From positions 1 to 64,000 of the forward strand of contig OENT01000165.1 of assembly GCA_900239685.1 (NCBI GenBank): 64,000 bases of DNA, given 5' to 3'. The DNA is from Rotaria macrura (taxonomy: Eukaryota; Rotifera; Eurotatoria; Philodinida; Philodinidae). Positions 22,692 to 35,100 of the stretch are shown here, piece after piece (position 1 is the first letter of the stretch; every line of letters begins with the position of its first letter). Under the pieces are notes generated by a model, which worked only from the letters and a program-made list of their open reading frames with translations, did no database searches and was not told the origin of the DNA. The translations under genes were made by a program, and so were the position numbers.

Positions 22692-24551
22692 ATATGGCAT
22701 ACAGAGATTTGGCATGATGAAAATTCTTCCATTAGTTATTATTAGTATTTAAAACTTAAGACTGAAACAGCTTTTATCTGTACGAGTACTTAAGCTTTTG
22801 TCTCTATGATTAAGTAGTTGTGCTAGAAGATGAATAATACGTAGTATTACTAAGACAAAATACTATTGAACATTTTCATATCAGTCTATTCAAATGAATT
22901 GATTTTTTGATGCTTCAGAGCAGTTAATTCGAAGTTCATTATGTATTCCTGTTGATATCATAAAATAGAGTTTTCTGTTATCGAATAAAAAATACACACT
23001 TGAAGCTTTTTATACACACGTTGCTCAGTTCGCATGTGAGAGAAAACAAAGAAATCAATATATGATATTTATGCAAAGAGCTCTGCTAATGTACTTGTGA
23101 TTTATGCTGAAAACTAGTTAGTTTAAAATTTGATAGTAGAGAAGTGTTAAATATTCAATAATGGAATACTGATGCATATAAATAAGTTGTTGTTCTACTA
23201 TCGAAAATGCTAGCCTTAGAAATTGAACATGTTAAATTACAACTCCAGCATCTCAACGGATAAGTATATTAATTCGTACTATAATTATATTAGATGATAA
23301 CTGAAAACTACTTATCAATTGGTTTACATGCATTTATTTTACTTAGAGTCCTCCGAAATAGTTCTGAATCTAAAATATCTTGTTTTTTTCCGTGTTACGG
23401 AAAAATTAGGATAGTTTCAAATAATATTCATGTGATTTATACGAGAGTAGCGCACATCAAAACTATATATCGCAGAACTCTTGTCTTTACTTGAAATATT
23501 CACTGATGTTGTTGATTGAGCTCTAAACTACAGTTTGGTGGTAATATTTATTTATGCTAACTATGTGAAAAGAACTTCAATCACTGATTGAAAGAAAAAT
23601 CATTTAAATTGACGTGTTCTACAATAGTGATATTTCAATATTTTGTAGGCTAGAGCTGCTCATCAACTAATCTATTGACTTCTGTTCGTCGATATAGTGT
23701 ATACTAATCAACTGGAGCTAAAGAAGAGTACGGATCAGTAGCATCACTGACATCTTTATACTATTTCAATGCAGCGATAAGAGCTTTACGACGATAATTA
23801 TCAAAATTTGGCACTTAAACATAGGTATGCACATGAAGGATACAAACAATAGCTAGATAAGCACACAAAAACATTCATTGCTTATTACACTAACAAAAAA
23901 AAAGTAAACGATACAGTTACGACAATGTACTACTAATGGTAGTTTGTCATCAATAAATTACTATGCAGCACATTTTTATACATTCAAAGAACTGTTTTAA
24001 ATATCCGCTTTTTTGATATTGACATATGGATTTTTTTATCGCTACGATGGTCATCTGCAAGTATCACAAGTACAGGTTTGACAAACTGTCGAACAAATTT
24101 AGTTGTCATCAAAGTGACAAGTTCATTACAAACTTGGATGATCACATCTAAATATCAAGTAAATCATCACTTTGAAGTATATTATGACAGAATAAAGAAT
24201 TACCATGGCCTTACTTACATTCCGTAGATTATTTGAATACGGGATGCATTAGAAATGTTCTTTGATAGTATTTTATCAGAATCGATTAATGCGTTACCCG
24301 AATAGAGTTTCTCTTCTGAAAAAATACGTTTGCGCCTCTGAATGACGAACATATTCTTGGAAAGCACAAGACGATCTCGATGTTTATATTCGATAAAGTA
24401 CAGCTATTTGTAATTACGCTTATTTAAATGTTGACTTCAATCTGTTGAAATTATTTGTAAACAGATCTCATCTAAAAACAAACAAATCTATCAATTCAAA
24501 AGTGTTGTAATACGTAATGGACGTTTTATTTTTGTTATTATGTTTTTTTTT
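22692..24551. other. Interval with no supported gene
   Basis: AT-rich; the longest frame (23294-23494, 66 codons) shows no family motif. Nothing recognisable was seen. The right end is presumably the 3'UTR of MRPS24. Confidence 0.4.
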
Positions 24552-25129
24552 CTACCAGTATGTAAATATGACATCATCTTTACTATCTATAGTTTGAATT
24601 TCCATTTTAACAGGGGTTTTTAATAAAGCAGAAAGAATTTCTTCGGTATAACCTATAAGAAAGTACATTCGACGAGGATGAATCGTTCGCGTTACAAGTC
24701 CACTGAGTATAATCATATTATGCCGCCGTTTAATGATAAGTTCAGAAGCAAATAATGAATGCCATGTACCATAAATGAATTGTCGAAGAAACAAATCATC
24801 ACTCACTGTTTCGGCTTTACGTTTACCATCACGTAAATTCGAAGTATTAAATGTATTCCAAGTTTTTGTATGTCCAATTAATTTTGGAAATTGTCGTTGT
24901 TCATCTTTTCTAAGAGACAAATTAGAGAAATTAAATTAGATCAATATTTCATACAAGTCAATGGATAATTTCGTTTTCTTGTATGCTTTGGGATAGCTGC
25001 TTCGGTGTTGACTTGTGTGACATTCGTCAATTTAACAAACCAGCTATGAAGAATCGAACTTGTAGAAAGATGACATCGATGATGAGAGAGATTTCCGATA
25101 ACATTTAACTTTAGAATTGTGTTCATCAT
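24552..25129 (-). CDS. MRPS24: Mitochondrial small ribosomal subunit protein uS3m (MRPS24)
   Basis: Component of the mitoribosomal small subunit. Exons 25129-24955 and 24904-24552, split by a 50-nt intron, give 175 residues; the human protein is 167. The start MMNTILKLNVIG is followed by a basic, Ser-rich stretch suitable as a mitochondrial presequence. The acceptor was chosen at AAAAG|ATGAAC, not at the nearer TTAG, because it restores PLTYEQ, matching the family's PVTYEE. Further family words: GHTKTWNTFNTSNL, DDLFLRQFIYGTW, LIIKRRHN, YFLIGYTEEILSALLKTPVKMEIQTI. The neighbours (hAT pair to the left, LC8-like array to the right) are unrelated. Confidence 0.92.
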
Positions 25130-26482
25130 GTAAACGAAAAGAAAACTATGTCGTGAGGTGGTGTAGTATTGTGAACAAAACGATGAATTCGATAACGATT
25201 GGATTTAGTTACCATTGGTATAGAACAAGAGACTTCCTGATAAAAATAAATAAAATATGATGTAATCTGAAATGGAATGTAGTGCCATCTAACGTAACTT
25301 AACCAACTAAGTGTTGAATATGTTTGAAGATCTTTCTATTTCAGAGAATACGGCTCTATCTTGTGTTGATGAACTTGACAAATTCTCACAGATATCTGTA
25401 TAAATAAGCCGTTGTTTGATAACGGTCAAGTAGTTAGAATAATTTTTATAGACACAAACAGGGGCACAAACAGGGGAGGAGTGATGATACTTCCCCCTCA
25501 ACTTACTTTTGAAATTTGCGTCCAAAGATAGAAAATGTAACCTACATCCATATTGCGTCCCAAACAATCCCCTGGTTTGAGAGCCGAGCTACGCCTTTAA
25601 ACACAAAATAAAATGCTTCTTGTTTCATTAAAAAATTAGCGTCATCGTAGCACTCACGACTATTCACTTTGACATGATATTTGCAGTGGCGATCTGATGA
25701 AGTGATGTTCGGTTCGCTATGTATTATGTTTCTCATAGTGGTACAAAAATATTTATTATCTTTCTGCAGAGATTAAATTCTTTTTTTTGCATATTTTTTA
25801 CGAAGACAGGTGTTCTATCGTTGCAAAAAATAGAAAGCAACTATACGTTCTTTCTACCTTTCGCAATTTGGACTCATGCTAGTTATTACGGGCTATAAAC
25901 ATAATTTCTTCATAAATAATTGAATTTTGTCTACTATAGATAGCTAATAGTTAAAAAGTAAGGTTCACTCACATAATTATTGACGAGAGTACTTCCGTGG
26001 ATTAGAAACTATCTGCCTATACTTACAAATACCCGAAAAACTTATTTCGATTTTCTTATATTACCAAGTTAAAAAAAGTTCGGAGAACTAGTTTTTTGTA
26101 GACGTGGAGTTTTTCGTAACTGGTTGTTCAGATTATTTTCAATTTATTGGCATTTATCGTTAAGCATAGATTTATTTTAAAGCTGCACTCTATAATAGAA
26201 TAGACCATTGAGAATATATCAAACTATATTATCTCGTATTCTTTTATCTTGTCAGTAGGTTGGCAAGCGTGCACCATCAAACTATCTGTCAGAGGTATTT
26301 TCATGTCCTATGATATTATCAGTATGAATAAAAGAACCTAGTTGATGTGCTTGTTTTAAAAACACAACATTGCAAACGTCACTTTGATTAAAAGAGTCGG
26401 AAAAAAACTCATTTGACATCATACCTTAACTATTTACAGACAAGCTGATCATTCATTGACGTTTTTGTATCCGACGATCCCG
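25130..26482. other. Interval between MRPS24 and the LC8-like array
   Basis: Two overlapping minus-strand frames (25307-25567, 86 codons; 25542-25736, 64 codons) have balanced composition, but no recognised domain, and I cannot join them with convincing splice sites. A 13-bp word (ACACAAACAGGGG-like) is directly duplicated near 25450-25475. Otherwise nothing. Confidence 0.35.
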
Positions 26483-27016
26483 ATGGCATCTGATAGAACC
26501 ATTGGTTCTAATGCTGATAAAAGACGTACAAATCTCAACGAGGACAAAGCATCGAGTGATCACAATCATCGAAATAAAAAACCACACATTTTCTTTGATA
26601 TAGCTACACCAGCACTCTCTCAGTCATCTACAACCCAGCATCAACGTGCCATACTTGTTGAAACGAGTGCAATTGTGTTTGGTAACGAATGTCTTCGACT
26701 TGTTAACATTGTTTTTCAAACGAGTCAATCTTTTCCATCCATAATGGGTACATGTAATGATGCAAGTCAATATTTGCGAAAGGAACTTATCAAAAAATAT
26801 CCCAGTGAATGTTTCCATATAATTATTGGTCAAAATGATGCGTTCGGATTTGCTATTGATGATGACGAATATTTTGCTGAAATGGAACAAGAACAATATC
26901 GTGTGATCATCTTTACAAAAAGACTAGGAAAAGAAGCTAAATTAGATGTTCACGATGCAAATGGTCAAATGATGCTTGAATGGAAATCACTTTTGGTCAA
27001 GCAAGGGAAAAAGTAG
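26483..27016 (+). CDS. Divergent dynein light chain (LC8)-like protein, paralogue 1
   Basis: Single exon, 177 residues from ATG 26483 (MASDRT); an in-frame upstream opening has no ATG. Residues about 54-147 align with the whole LC8/DYNLL fold: QRAILVETSAIVFGNE (LC8 strand 1 and start of helix 1), SQYLRKELIKKYP (LC8 IKKEFDKKY), FHIIIGQNDAFGF (LC8 WHCIVGRNFGS) and YRVIIFTK (LC8 VAILLFK). LC8 is a homodimeric hub that holds short linear motifs of many partners; here the strand that grips ligands is changed (AIDDDEYFAEM for YVTHETKHFIYFY), so the partner set is likely different. An N-terminal extension of about 53 residues contains KRRTNL, and a C-terminal tail carries HDANGQM followed by W. Two intact and one decayed relatives follow on the same strand. 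Assignment rests on pattern, not on a search. Confidence 0.65.
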   Translation: MASDRTIGSNADKRRTNLNEDKASSDHNHRNKKPHIFFDIATPALSQSSTTQHQRAILVETSAIVFGNECLRLVNIVFQTSQSFPSIMGTCNDASQYLRKELIKKYPSECFHIIIGQNDAFGFAIDDDEYFAEMEQEQYRVIIFTKRLGKEAKLDVHDANGQMMLEWKSLLVKQGKK

Positions 27017-29349
27017 CGACATTACTTTCTAATCTATCTTCGTAGAAAAATAGATAAAAGCAAGTGTTATAATATGCTCAAAATATGTTTATATTTATTA
27101 TTTGATTTTTTTTCTACTTTATAAAATCACCATACAATACATTAAAAGATTGATATCGTTCTTTTGAATAAAAGTACGTGCTATCGTTTTATATATAAGA
27201 ACAGAGTGCAGTTATTGCATTAGTTAGAATATTAATATATTCTTTGTAGGATCTGTATGATGGAATAAATTTTAAAAATTCATGTCTTGATTGAAATGTA
27301 GAACGATACTAAATTGATCGTGGACAACTTCAACTTATACAATAATGTACTGTTACATCATTTGTTTTTGAGCATGTATACGCGTTTGGAGTGTTTCAAG
27401 GTTCCAAAGAAGTCAATCTACTATCAGATACACTCTCGTTTAATTACTGAAAGCCTTTAAGTATTTTCATATAAAATGTACGCCCTTTCGTTGTTTTTTT
27501 CGGAGCAATCTACATATGTTTTTCTATACTTTTCTTTTCGTTGTCTGATGATGAAGTGAAATAGATATCGATAAAGATGTACCTTTACTTTCACCTAATT
27601 TTTTATCTGATTAATATGACATGACAGCTAGTGCACTGTTTCGACAAACTGACGTCTTCGGAAACAGAAATTATCTGAAAATATAAATAAAAGGCCTTCG
27701 TTTTCAGCTAAAACCTCGTATATCAATATGGATCTACTAGATTATTGTCAATTATACGTTATCTACATGATTTAATTAGCTTCATAATACTAATGCTCAA
27801 AACAACTTAAGTTACAACAGACTTGAATGAATAATAAATCGTACTTACTTACTGTACAAAATTGGATCAATTTTTATGATTCTTCAACAATATAGAACCG
27901 TAGAAGTTGTGTTCCGCTATGCATCAATTCGTCTAACGTGTTCAATGATCAATAACACATTTCTTTTCAGGACTGGTCCACGAGTAACATTGAGGTGTTT
28001 TTCAATGCTAGTCTTACAATCGTTACAATATCGACTTGTCGAAATAGTTCTTGTGACCAACGAGTTTTGTTCTTTTAATACTCATTGGAGAACCATGACG
28101 ATAGTATTTCACAGTAGATTGCTTACGGAATTCTTGACAGCAGGACAACAACTGTCATTATAGAAAATTATGAAAATAATTATCAAGACACTAAAAAGAA
28201 AAGAGGCAAATATAGTTTCATTTTGAAAAAATTGCCGAAGACGAAACTAGAATTAAAACAAAACTCTGTTCAATTATTTTAATTTTTCCAATCCTAGAAC
28301 AGTAGTCTTCGACTAAATCATACGAAAACTAGTTTCTTGACTTTCAAAATTCTCGTTTATTCACAATAGAGTTGTGAGCTCATGCACTATTGTGCAAATG
28401 TGCTTTTCGAATGAATTTCTATAGGAAACGCTATTGTTTGTTTGAAGTCTTCAAAAAAAATCGGAGAAGAGAATATTATAGAATATCTTGGATTCACATT
28501 CAATATAATCATATTCAAAAATCTTTTCAAATGCCAAAGCTATGAAAAATCCAACTGTTGACAAACCTCTATTCTAATAAGTTTTAAGATCTTCGTTTTT
28601 AAAGAAATCATCAGCTGTAAGAAATGTAAACGGTGTCTAAAATTAATTAGTTGTGATTAATTCGATGGATTCAAAGATCTAATTCTTTTAATAGTAAAAA
28701 TAACACAGACATAAGACTCACGAAAAACTTGTGTCACTATCAGCACGAATAAGTATTTCGATTCGGACAATGATATTTAGGTATTCGCAAACTTCATTAT
28801 TTGTCCTGAACCTACTTGAGGAAAAATAGAAAAAATTGAGCGCACAGTGTGCCATATCCGATTCACTCTTTTTGAGTATCATCTGCACAACTTCAGTATA
28901 ACAAACGATATATGTATAGTTGTATCATGATGATTCCCTAGAAAATACATGATAGTTCACTTTTCAATTTTAATAACAACGTGGAACAACTATCATAGCC
29001 TGTCATTATGTGCATGCTTCTAAATCATGCAAAAGTCTGATATAAATTTGATGTCGTCGTTGACGACTTGCTCTTTTTTTCTCTTGTCAATAAAAAATGC
29101 CTGAATCTCATTACAAGTGTCATGCTATTTTCTAAGAACTGTTTGCATGTTCCTTGATAATATCTTTTTAACTCGTTGTAGAGAATAACTTTATTCATCA
29201 GAATGAGTGAGGGGAAGGCTGAAAATTATCTCGCTGTTCGATAAAGACTGTAAGAGAATCTTGAATATTGTTTACGGTTTCATTATACGTAATTGTATTT
29301 CCATGCTTCAAATGTATCTACATAAATAAACGGACGCATTCAAGTTTCC
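27017..29349. other. Interval between LC8-like paralogue 1 and the pseudogene
   Basis: AT-rich. The 95-codon frame at 27876-28163 has no recognised motif and no resemblance to the neighbouring family. No RNA gene or repeat was recognised. Confidence 0.4.
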
Positions 29350-29719
29350 AATGGAAGTTATCATCTTCAAAAGATATTACTCGTGTATGTACTCATTTTT
29401 ACGATGAAAACTTGGGTGCATATGAAATCGATAGTGTTGCAATTCCTATTACATGTTTTATACTTCTCCAATGCATCCAACAAGAGTCGATGATACGATA
29501 TTCACGTGAACATTCACATATCGTTATTGGTAAAAACCGAGCATTAGGCTTTGATGTAAATAATGGCTGATATTTTTCCACACTCGAACAAGAACAATGT
29601 CGTCATTGATCTGTACAGTTAGAAAAAAAACGCAGGTCAGTCGTAGTGCACACGATGGCAATAGTGAAATAATACTTAACATGGAAGCAATAACATTTGT
29701 CAAATCGTTGAAGACATAA
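29350..29719 (+). pseudogene. Decayed LC8-like paralogue
   Basis: A frame ending at 29570 carries SREHSHIVIGKNRALGFDV, clearly related to FHIIIGQNDAFGF of the intact copies. A stop follows, then YFSTLEQEQ in the same frame (compare YFAEMEQEQ in paralogue 1). After a frame change, HDGNSEI and NMEAITFVKSLKT match the conserved HDANxQM tail and the C-terminus of paralogue 1. The N-terminal half is hard to align. No intact start is visible. It lies between paralogues 1 and 2 in the same orientation, so it is a dead member of the tandem array. Confidence 0.75.
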
Positions 29720-31557
29720 CCATTTCATGTAAAAAGAACAAAAGATATCAAATTAACTTGAGAAACCATTTTTAGATGCTTACCTTCTGCTTCTATTTAT
29801 AATTCCACTGTTGAAGAAAAGAATAGGAGTAAATGTTGTCTTGTCACGAGTTAATAAAAACGTAAAAGATGTTAGCTAAATTAGTTGATTCATTCGTGAA
29901 ATCTCATCGTTCTATTGATTAGATAATCATAAATTTATGTAGAGATTCTTCTTGAATTGTTCAAGTTGATAAGTTCATGTGCATAATTATATTTTAAAAA
30001 TTATAGATTGAAAGAAGGTTTGACCATTTATTATTTCGTATAATTTGAGATCGAATTCAAACACCATTTTTATCTTATTCGATACGGAAAGTATATAGAT
30101 TGAAATAGAAAACGAAGATTTCAAATGACTTCTCTTATACTATGCATCATCCAAATATTCAACGGAAACAGTGTTGTGGCTCTTCAACTGTAGTCAATTG
30201 TCCAAAGAGACCGTTCATCACGTCAGTAAACGTCGTATTAATGTAGAAAATAAATTTCTCCAAGTGTCAAAAGAAAAATCATTATTGAAGATGTTTACTG
30301 CCAAAATATATACAACAGCGCCTTTTTTGAAATCCATTGAAGTAAATTTTCCATCCTACTATTGTCTGCTTTGATACGATGTTTAACTACGGTAAATGGA
30401 ATATTTGAACACTAGTTCATAGTTTAAACGACAAGCAGTGGATTCATCAGCTACCTAGGAGAGAGTCATGCAATGAAAACGATGTTTATAAAGTAGTAAT
30501 AATACTAGCTAATGAGGAATTATTGAGTCTCTATTTTTGATCATGTTTTTCCCGGAAATATCTACTTGAGCACTATTGTGTTTGATGGTCATTTTGAATC
30601 TTGCTTTCACTGCTGATTGATGATAAAATTCGATTGAAAATTTCTCGAGACAAATATTCTGTGTTTCTCTATGATTCTAACAAGAAATTGATATAAGAGT
30701 AATACTCGACCTTATGGTAGTCATCTTAGATTTGAATTAATCTATCACTTATACAATCAATTAAATGAAATAATAGATTATTTATACGATAGAATTCAAT
30801 TATTAAATTGTAAAAAGTGATATACTTCACGCACGCCACTGTATACTACTCGATTCATTGAAAACACTTAAATATGAAATTGGATGTGATGTCTCGTTGA
30901 TATTAACCTTACTCATGTGAAAATCACTAACTAATTATTCTATAGTATATTGAAGTTACTAGATTATTTCCGTACATTATCGTAAACAACCGTTTATATG
31001 AAGACGTCTTATTAACGATCGAAGAAGAACGATCTTGTTGAACATGAAAGTAAGTTTCAGCATCTAAACAAAAGAGTCGTGCATTTTATCTAATCCACTA
31101 CGCTGAGATCGGCACTGCGTCGAACAAATAGTAAGTATTTCTTACTAATCATGTATGATTCATCATTATCGCTATGCCAGGTTTAGAGAAACTAATCGAT
31201 GTAATAAACTAACACCATGATGTACCATCTAGAATGAGTATACATACGTATTTCGTCATTGAAAGATTGTAGAAATAGTTTACTCATTTAGGCACTATGA
31301 GAAATTTATCAGCAAATGAGAAATAATCTTTGATGTGAATCATTAGTTAAAATGTTTTCTTCAGCGTGGTTACACTGTAGTAGCTAGCATTATCTATCTG
31401 AAGAGACAAAATGACGTATTTCAGTAAACATATCGTTTGTTTTTTGTAACTTCTATAAATAAGAATTTTACAAAACGAAAACACATAAGATAATCGTAGT
31501 TTTAAAGCATTCTCTAAACAAAAGATTTGCTCACAATATTATAAATTAGAAAATTTC
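29720..31557. other. Interval between the pseudogene and LC8-like paralogue 2
   Basis: AT-rich with only a 67-codon frame (30171-30374). Nothing recognisable was seen. Confidence 0.4.
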
Positions 31558-32121
31558 ATGGGTAACGTGTTAATTCAATCTTTTTGTTCTGTTAACGCAA
31601 CTAACTTTGACAACAATATCGAGCATCCATCAAAAAAACTTGGTAAACATAGAACTAATCTAGAATATAATCTTCGAACAATACAAGAACAAAGTACCTT
31701 GGATCTAGCACTGCCCAAACTCTACGAATCGTACATTCTACGACAGGAACGTGCCTCGCTTATCGATTCGAGTACCATTGCTTTTGGGAATGAGTGTATT
31801 CGACTTGTCAACATTACTTTTCATGCTAGTGAGATATTTCCGTCAATCATGGGTACATGTGATGTTATCAGTCAATATCTACAGAATGAACTTCTTCGAC
31901 GACATCCAAACAAACATTTCAACATAATTATTGGCAAAAACAAACAATTTAGTTTCGCAATGAGTGATTATGATCATTTTGCTTACATTGAACAACAACC
32001 ATATAGCGTATTGATTTTTTCAACAAAGTCACATCAAAACGTGAAATTTGATACTCATGATGCCAATAGTCAAATGGAATTGAACTGGGACACAATTTCA
32101 ATCAAATCAAGAGGTCATTAA
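31558..32121 (+). CDS. Divergent LC8-like protein, paralogue 2
   Basis: Single exon, 187 residues. The LC8-like region is about residues 64-157 (RASLIDSSTIAFGNE, ISQYLQNELLRRHP, FNIIIGKNKQFSF, YSVLIFSTK), followed by HDANSQM and W in the tail. The N-terminal extension shares KHRTNL with KRRTNL of paralogue 1, so these two are probably the closest pair. It begins MGNVLIQSF, with Gly2 as in an N-myristoylation signal, although residue 6 is Ile where Ser/Thr is preferred. Function unknown; a role parallel to its paralogues with different location is plausible. Confidence 0.65.
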   Translation: MGNVLIQSFCSVNATNFDNNIEHPSKKLGKHRTNLEYNLRTIQEQSTLDLALPKLYESYILRQERASLIDSSTIAFGNECIRLVNITFHASEIFPSIMGTCDVISQYLQNELLRRHPNKHFNIIIGKNKQFSFAMSDYDHFAYIEQQPYSVLIFSTKSHQNVKFDTHDANSQMELNWDTISIKSRGH

Positions 32122-35100
32122 CGATTATTTATGTTTGTATATGTTGAATTCTTTTTCTGTGGCATTTACTCTAATCATTATCTGAGTGAGCTGTATGCAG
32201 TAATCACATTTTGTCGTATTTTATTTGTCAGATCGTTTTGTCTGCTCAATTTCTATGTCTCTTATTTAATACATTCATTTTTAACACTCCAAATCGTATT
32301 CGCTTGTTACTCATCATTCTTTCCGGAGATGTGATCACAGTTACATACATATAAAAAATCAAAGTCAAATGTTTTGACTCGACTTTCCGAAGTAGTTTTT
32401 GCTGAGTGAAATGTATATCACTTCAATGAACTCTTTGTATTAATATCATTTGAACGATCAAGTACAAAATTCTCATAATGTATCGAGAACACATGATATT
32501 TTATCCAATCAGAATTTAATTTAATTTTGTCTAGTGATTTTGTATAGTTGCAATATGATTACCAACACTAGGAATCTTTATCAATGGAAAAAGTGTTCGA
32601 TTTGCTTGGTTGTGAGCGAGAATTTACGGAGTATAAGTTTGAAAGATATGTATTATTTCTTGCGGTACATTGTGTAGCGTCATTCGGCATTGTTTCACCA
32701 CCTGTCTATTAGATTTGTCTTTTCTATTATCGAAAAATAACTATATTTCTTCTTGAATTTGAATTTTAACAACTTACTCTTGAACTACGAGATAGGAATT
32801 ATTGAAACCACTCGCCTGAACACAATCGGATTTCAGTTAAAAACCTTTGAGTTGATTCGCTCTCCATTATACTCTTAACAGAAAATAAATCGGGCACCAA
32901 TGATCTAGAAAGCAATAGATTGGAGAAAATGTGTTGTATCTAATTACTTTTGTATGATTGTATGAGCAGAACAAAGTGATTTTTTAGTAAAGAAGATGTT
33001 AAGATTCTGGTAAGGCAAATCAATATCTATTGCTATAAATCATTATGTCTGTTGAATGGTACGGATTCAACGACTCGAATCAGAGGATTATTCCTGTACG
33101 TATGCCTAATTTATTGTATGAGAACATTCTTTTAGTTACTAGTGCTATAGAAAACAAATGAAATTTTTATTCTTTATTCTACTTTATTACTAATGAAGAA
33201 TAATGTCACTCTATTATTCACCACAAAGTCTATAGAGACAAAACTTTCAACAAAGACACGCATGTTCCTAGTCGTAACATATGTGTGAATCTTATGAGAT
33301 TTGTCTTACGTCGACAAATTCTATAGAAAGAAGAAAATTTCTAGTCTAAAAGGTTATGACAAAATAAATTTATAGTCAGACGAGTATAAGACGAAAACAT
33401 TGAGTACTAAGTAACTTCCACCGGCCAAAACAAGGGAAGTTTTCTAGTCCCTGCGCCTAGCTATTCTGTAGAATTCCTATCTCGCCGAACCCCGTTTCGG
33501 TCTCTGGTATCTTCATCAATATTAGGTATCAATCAACAATAGAATAGTGACAACTTCGTACTTCAGTACATTATAAGGATGTATGAAGACTATCCTCTAG
33601 AATTGTTCTGCTACGTTAATTTTATTACTCGTAACTTTTCTGACTAGCATAGTAGGTTAAAGCTCTTTTTTTTTAAAACGACTTCCAGATTTCTCAAATG
33701 CAAACAGCGCATAGTAATTAATTATGTAAAGATACGAGAATCGAAGAAGTAGCATGAAGTATTTAGATCCTATTCCCAAACCGTTCTCGATAAAAATCAG
33801 CTGAAACTCATATACTTACGGTGCAACTTGACTGTATATGTGATATAAACAAGTTACAGATCATAGCTTCGTTGAATAGTAGTCTTGGACTAAAAACTAC
33901 ATGTTTCTTTTCTAATACTTGATAGAATTTTATTTTTAAATCAAAACCTACAAAAGTTCACAAGACCACTATTCGTCGCAAAAAAATCTAATTTTCTTGT
34001 TGTACTCTAATAGTAGAAGACAAGAGCATCCATGCATCATTCCTTGTTTTAGAAGTGATTCGGAAAATATGGTATCGAACATTGATACCCATATTGTTCA
34101 TCATTCATTAGCAATAAATGATGTTACACGAAAACTTTTTAATAGCTACACCAAACTCGTGTGTTACATTATAATGTCTCCAATGTAGTTAGGATCAACC
34201 AAGCAAATTGATTTAACTGTTGCATGTTGAGATAAGGGAAACGCTGCTCGCACAACGCTGCGTATTGGAACAAATGAGAAAAAACTCGTAATGAGATCAA
34301 CTCCACTACAATTAATGCGGTGTGAAGTACGACGTTTATGTAGTCCTTCACGAGTATGCTTTCTTTCTTTCTATCTATCTTACTTCACATTTTTCGCACG
34401 AATACAACTCATCATTTTGTGACGCGATGATCTCAAGAACTAGAACTTCAAAACGAGTCGTTCAAGCGGAAGATCCAAGTATCGTGGTCGAACTGGTTAA
34501 ATGTTTTTCCTAATTTCTTTGAACCCTCTCAGATGAAAGAAAACAGTATGTAAACGACCTGAAACAGCATAAAACCCATAAAAGACGACGTTGTATTTTC
34601 GTCAGCTCGAAAAAGGAAGAGACTAGTGCTAAAAACGATGGCCCTTTTCAAGCAAAACCTACGGCTTGTAAAACTAGCTGACGGATTACGGCGAAATAGG
34701 AATGCAAATGAATGCCCCGTTTTATAACCATTTCCTATGGTATTTTAGTCGACCGAAATGATCCTTCTGGGTTGTAACGTTGTTCAATGAAAAGCGTTCG
34801 AAAATGAAGGTTTTGAAAATAGTTCGCTTTCTCTTCATTTTGAAATAGTTAAAACGAAAACGGAAGTTAGGCGCCGTTCTATCGACTCATATGTGAAACA
34901 ATTGGGAATACACCTGATAGAAAACAATGAACCATCGAAATAATTAATCGATGGAGTATTACTGGTTTCAAGAAAATCTATCGATACCCTTTAGGAAGAT
35001 TGACACAGAGATATACATTATAATAACTGCTTTACATGCTGGGTCTGTGTTCGATGAAACTGTGCAACTGCAGTCTTCCTCTTGCAGTAGTAGGTCACAG

